From Paenibacillus ihumii (GTDB taxonomy: Bacteria; Bacillota; Bacilli; Paenibacillales; Paenibacillaceae): a stretch of DNA of 64,000 nucleotides. Location of the stretch: NCBI RefSeq assembly GCF_001403875.1, contig NZ_LN884299.1, forward strand, positions 4,048,047-4,112,046. The letters are read 5' to 3'. The notes below the pieces were generated by a model. That model had not been told where the DNA came from. It did no database searches and worked only from the letters and a program-made list of their open reading frames with translations. A program made the position numbers and the translations under genes. Below, piece after piece: positions 61,674 to 64,000 of the stretch; position 1 is the stretch's first letter, and each line of letters begins with the position of its first letter.

Positions 61674-62460
61674 TTAGTATCCTTCCGTGAACTGCTGCAA
61701 GGACCCTTGGAATGACTTTCTGATGGAATCATGGATGTCAGTAAGCGGTTCTTCAAGGCATAGCTGCTGAAGATTGTCCAAATTGATATCTACAAAGGCG
61801 ACCTTCCCTACGGATTGAATAAGGTACAGCGTAGGCAGCGTCCTCTTGCGATTTAGAAAATCATTCTTGTGATCCCAATTCAACAAATCACGGATATCAT
61901 TTTTGATTTGCGCGGCAATCCCGAGATGTTCCGCATACAGTCTAACCTCCTCGCTTCGCTCCCCTGTCGCTAATAGGGTACCGACCATGCATGCGGCCGC
62001 AATCAGAGCTGCGGACTTCTCGGATACCATCTCAATGTAGCTCTCTTCGGTATGAATATCATTCAATAAATCTCTCATTTGCCCATTAATGGCAAGCAGG
62101 ATTCCCTAATTAACGATTCGGGCGGCCTGCAGCTTGCGCTCGAGCGGAAAGCTCGTGGATAGAAGGAGCTCACCCGTCAGAGTTAATATCCCGATCCCTT
62201 ATTAAGCGCAATTTCCGGCTCCATCTGATTCCATGCTATGAGGCCGTTATCCTTGTCCTGTAAATCATCGATGATATCCAGCTAAGCATCATCATTTCCA
62301 TAGCAGCGGCTGCCCGGTAAATATCCTTATTGTCCTCCCCCGCAAACATGCGGTAGTGCAGCAGCGTCATTTTCCCCAGAAGCATAGATTCCTTCAGTTT
62401 ATCTTCAAGGCATAGTAGGGTCTGCTCATACAGCTGAGGCACATGAAAAAATTGCTTCAA
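61674..62460 (-). pseudogene. ComQ-like isoprenyl transferase remnant
   Basis: Reads as a ComQ/polyprenyl synthetase-type protein in three frames. The start is at 62460 (MKQFFHVPQLYEQ) and continues to AAAMEMMMLS. After a one-base loss near 62281 it reads DIIDDLQDKDNGLIAWNQME, holding the first Asp-rich motif DDLQD. A second frame change lies near 62195, then a TAG stop at 62106-62108. The last part (62078-61674) has EKSAALIAAACMVGTLLATG and QIKNDIRDLLNWDHKNDF (second Asp-rich motif). In functional systems ComQ prenylates the ComX peptide; no comX gene is seen here. Confidence 0.75.
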
Positions 62461-62594
62461 ACTATTCCTTTCCTTAGCTCTATCTCTATCTTGTCCATGA
62501 AATTATCCAAACGACAACCTCCCAGGCAAAGATATTTACCAATTAATTAATTATATCCATATTCATTATCTAACACCTTCTTTCTTCCACAACA

Positions 62595-62630
62595 AAAAAG
62601 TTTATTCCATAGAATTGGAATAAACTTTTT
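62595..62630 (-). terminator. Terminator after the DUF4177 gene
   Basis: AAAAAGTTTATTCCA / TGGAATAAACTTTTT, a near-perfect stem with a short loop, 23 bases after the stop. Confidence 0.9.
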
Positions 62631-62652
62631 GATTCGTTGCTCTTTAATTGGA

Positions 62653-62841
62653 CTAAATGGCCCGCTCGAAGATCAAGTCAAAATGATTGGCTGTGCCGAA
62701 CCCCTGCGTGCTGGGTGCGAAGATTTGAAATAGCCTCCAGCCCTGCCGCGCATGATCATGAATGATCTCCTGGTAATTCTCCACCGGCTTATTCTCGATA
62801 AATCCCTTCAGCTCGACTCTCACAAATTTGTATTCGTACAT
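62653..62841 (-). CDS. DUF4177-family small protein
   Basis: A 62-residue protein with the DUF4177 pattern: MYEYKFVRVEL, then a Trp in ARQGWRLFQIFAPS and HFDLIFERAI at the end. The family is small and of unknown function. GAGGAGGT lies over the stop of the SagB-like gene and the two genes are two bases apart, so they are translationally coupled. Confidence 0.85.
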   Translation of the reverse strand: MYEYKFVRVELKGFIENKPVENYQEIIHDHARQGWRLFQIFAPSTQGFGTANHFDLIFERAI

Positions 62842-62843
62842 TG

Positions 62844-63593
62844 CTATACCTCCTCTCGAATAATAAGACTGGATAATACAACTTCATAGTAACCATCGAT
62901 GTCTAACAAGCTGTGAACCGCTTTATCAAAGAAAGTCATCACTGGCGAGAGGGTGCATTCCGAATCCTGCATGCAGTTCATGATCCGCTCGGTCATCCGT
63001 CCTCCTTCAAGCAGGCTGTGGCGATAGCCTCGCCCGAATAATTTCGTCGAACGCTTGATGTTGGCTGTAACAAACAACGCTGCATCCCCATCACGAAACC
63101 CCAGATTGGAGTCAAATGCTCTCTCCCACCAATCACATTCAACATATTCGTTCACAAGCTCAATAATTCCTTCTGCCGGGTTGCAATAATACAGCTCATA
63201 TTGTTGGCTTAGCTGGTTCTTGGACAGGAAATATAAGTCTGTAGTGTCAAGCTGCCGGGCCGTTCCTAGCTCCCGCATTTTGTCAAAATCCCTAAAGGCC
63301 TGATGGGCTTGCAGCAACTGCTCCACCCTTGCAGCGATCTCTGCAACTAAAGGGTGCTTATCCCGGTCCAGGCCATCCATGGCAAACCGCTGCGTCGCAA
63401 AATAACGCTTGGCCGGCGTAACCGTCTGGTTCATCTGGGTAAATAAGCTTTTCAGCATCTTCATTCGCGAACGAGTCAGCACTTCATAATGCGGATAATG
63501 ATTGGAATTATGATGGTAGGTCAATACCAGCCCTTCTTCATTGATCTCCTGATCCGACCGCCAATCCATGTTTAACCTTGCATCTGCAATCAC
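62844..63593 (-). CDS. Divergent SagB/ThcOx-type nitroreductase-fold protein
   Basis: A 249-residue protein. Its C-terminal part has the layout of SagB-type FMN dehydrogenases: ELYYCNPAEGIIELV, then LFGRGYRHSLLEGGRMTERI and DGYYEVVLSSLII at the end. These enzymes oxidise azoline rings in peptide natural products. The usual N-terminal Arg/Ser flavin motif is not evident, and the protein is short. The start (GTG 63593) has no good ribosome site, so the gene may be truncated. It is coupled to the DUF4177 gene and lies just downstream of an rRNA operon. No precursor peptide or cyclase gene is visible. Confidence 0.55.
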   Translation of the reverse strand: MIADARLNMDWRSDQEINEEGLVLTYHHNSNHYPHYEVLTRSRMKMLKSLFTQMNQTVTPAKRYFATQRFAMDGLDRDKHPLVAEIAARVEQLLQAHQAFRDFDKMRELGTARQLDTTDLYFLSKNQLSQQYELYYCNPAEGIIELVNEYVECDWWERAFDSNLGFRDGDAALFVTANIKRSTKLFGRGYRHSLLEGGRMTERIMNCMQDSECTLSPVMTFFDKAVHSLLDIDGYYEVVLSSLIIREEV

Positions 63594-63708
63594 GTCAGCA
63601 GTTAATGCTTAAACATGCCTGAGCGTGATGACTATGACCTTTTCAAATTCCGAAACAGATGCCGACAGTGAAACTGCCAGAACGCTTGAAAACTCCACGA
63701 TACACAAA

Positions 63709-63745
63709 GAAGCACTGCCGATATTCAACATATCAACAGTGCTTC
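63709..63745 (-). terminator. Terminator of the rRNA operon
   Basis: GAAGCACTG / CAGTGCTTC stem with the sequence CGGCAGTGCTTCTTTGTGT on the minus strand, nine bases after the 5S end. Confidence 0.85.
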
Positions 63746-63753
63746 TTCAGTTT

Positions 63754-63870
63754 GCTTGGCGACGTCCTACTCTCCCAGGACCCTGCGGTCCAAGTACCAT
63801 CGGCGCTGGAGGGCTTAACGGTCGTGTTCGAGATGGGTACGCGTGGAACCCCTCCGCCATTGCCACCAAA
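63754..63870 (-). rRNA. rrf: 5S ribosomal RNA
   Basis: 117 bases. The minus strand begins TTTGGTGGCAATGGCGGAGG, contains CCCATCTCGAACACG and GCGCCGATGGTACTT, and ends GGACGTCGCCAAGC, the usual Bacillales 5S pattern. It is followed on the minus strand by a terminator. Confidence 0.96.
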
Positions 63871-63949
63871 CATATTCAGATGTTTGATCACCTGAAAACT
63901 GGATACGAAACTTCATTTGCGTGTTAGCCCCACTATTGGGGTATTTTTG

Positions 63950-64000
63950 GATAAGCCCTCGACCGATTAGTACCTGCCAGCTCCATACATTGCTGCACTT
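63950..64000 (-). rRNA. rrl: 23S ribosomal RNA, 3' end only
   Basis: The minus strand reads GCAGGTACTAATCGGTCGAG then GGCTTATCC, the conserved 3' end of 23S rRNA. The remainder lies past the window edge. An ~80-base spacer separates it from the 5S gene. Confidence 0.9.

Overview
The window looks like part of a Paenibacillus-type genome (Bacillales, Firmicutes). The evidence is the strong AGGAGG-type ribosome binding sites, the Gram-positive style multidomain secreted glycanases, the YesM/YesN-type two-component genes, XpaC/TelA and YqcI-type families, and the 5S/23S rRNA sequence at the right end. The genus is an inference from gene content; no database search was possible.

Layout. 1-3.9 kb: 3' part of a fabH-type gene, thymidine kinase, a small conserved gene and a mercaptopyruvate-type sulfurtransferase. 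4-6.2 kb: a membrane-anchored amidohydrolase and a LacI-family regulator behind a promoter flanked by two matching palindromic operators. 7-13.5 kb: an AraC regulator divergent from a GPH-type sugar symporter, a serine hydrolase, a ChbG/YdjC deacetylase and an HSL-type esterase, probably for uptake and deacylation of a modified oligosaccharide. 13.7-20 kb (minus): GH3 beta-glucosidase, a lone PTS EIIC of the cellobiose type, and an AraC regulator fused to a GH39 domain. 20.5-21.4 kb: a secreted CE1-type esterase. 21.7-22.5 kb: a decayed SDR/FGGY-kinase pair. 23.3-24 kb: a DUF559-like nuclease with a C-terminal helix-turn-helix.

24.9-33.5 kb is a four-gene minus-strand cassette for plant cell wall breakdown: GH10 xylanase, GH44, AA10 lytic polysaccharide monooxygenase and GH5 endoglucanase. 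All end in a near-identical CBM3 module, and three carry FN3 linkers. A decayed fifth CBM3 lies just upstream. 34-39 kb: DoxX and an XpaC-like/VWA/TelA operon. 40-48 kb: exoA, a GAF-LuxR regulator, an APC permease, LysE, YqcI/YcgG, OsmC, HXXEE and a lipoprotein. 49-52.2 kb: a translationally coupled VTC-DUF4956-CotH operon. 52.4-55.2 kb: a secreted GH13 alpha-amylase with two starch-binding modules. 56-60.8 kb: a histidine kinase, sugar-binding protein and response regulator operon that looks like a carbohydrate-sensing three-component system. 61-62.5 kb: a broken ComQ-ComP-ComA-like quorum-sensing locus. 62.6-63.6 kb: a DUF4177/SagB-like pair. 63.7-64 kb: 5S and the 3' end of 23S rRNA, minus strand.

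The carbohydrate genes appear linked by candidate cre (CcpA) boxes near 8.4, 17.3, 33.9, 55.4 and 60.9 kb. Polymer hydrolases, oligosaccharide importers, esterases and sensors together describe a biomass-degrading lifestyle.

The non-coding DNA is unusual. It holds at least eight tandem-repeat or low-complexity tracts, mostly in convergent gene gaps, and a dispersed hairpin element. It also holds three copies of an approximately 120-bp element made of three TATATGA-N4-TCATATA palindromes spaced 50-52 bp apart. I consider this last element the best candidate for something undescribed.
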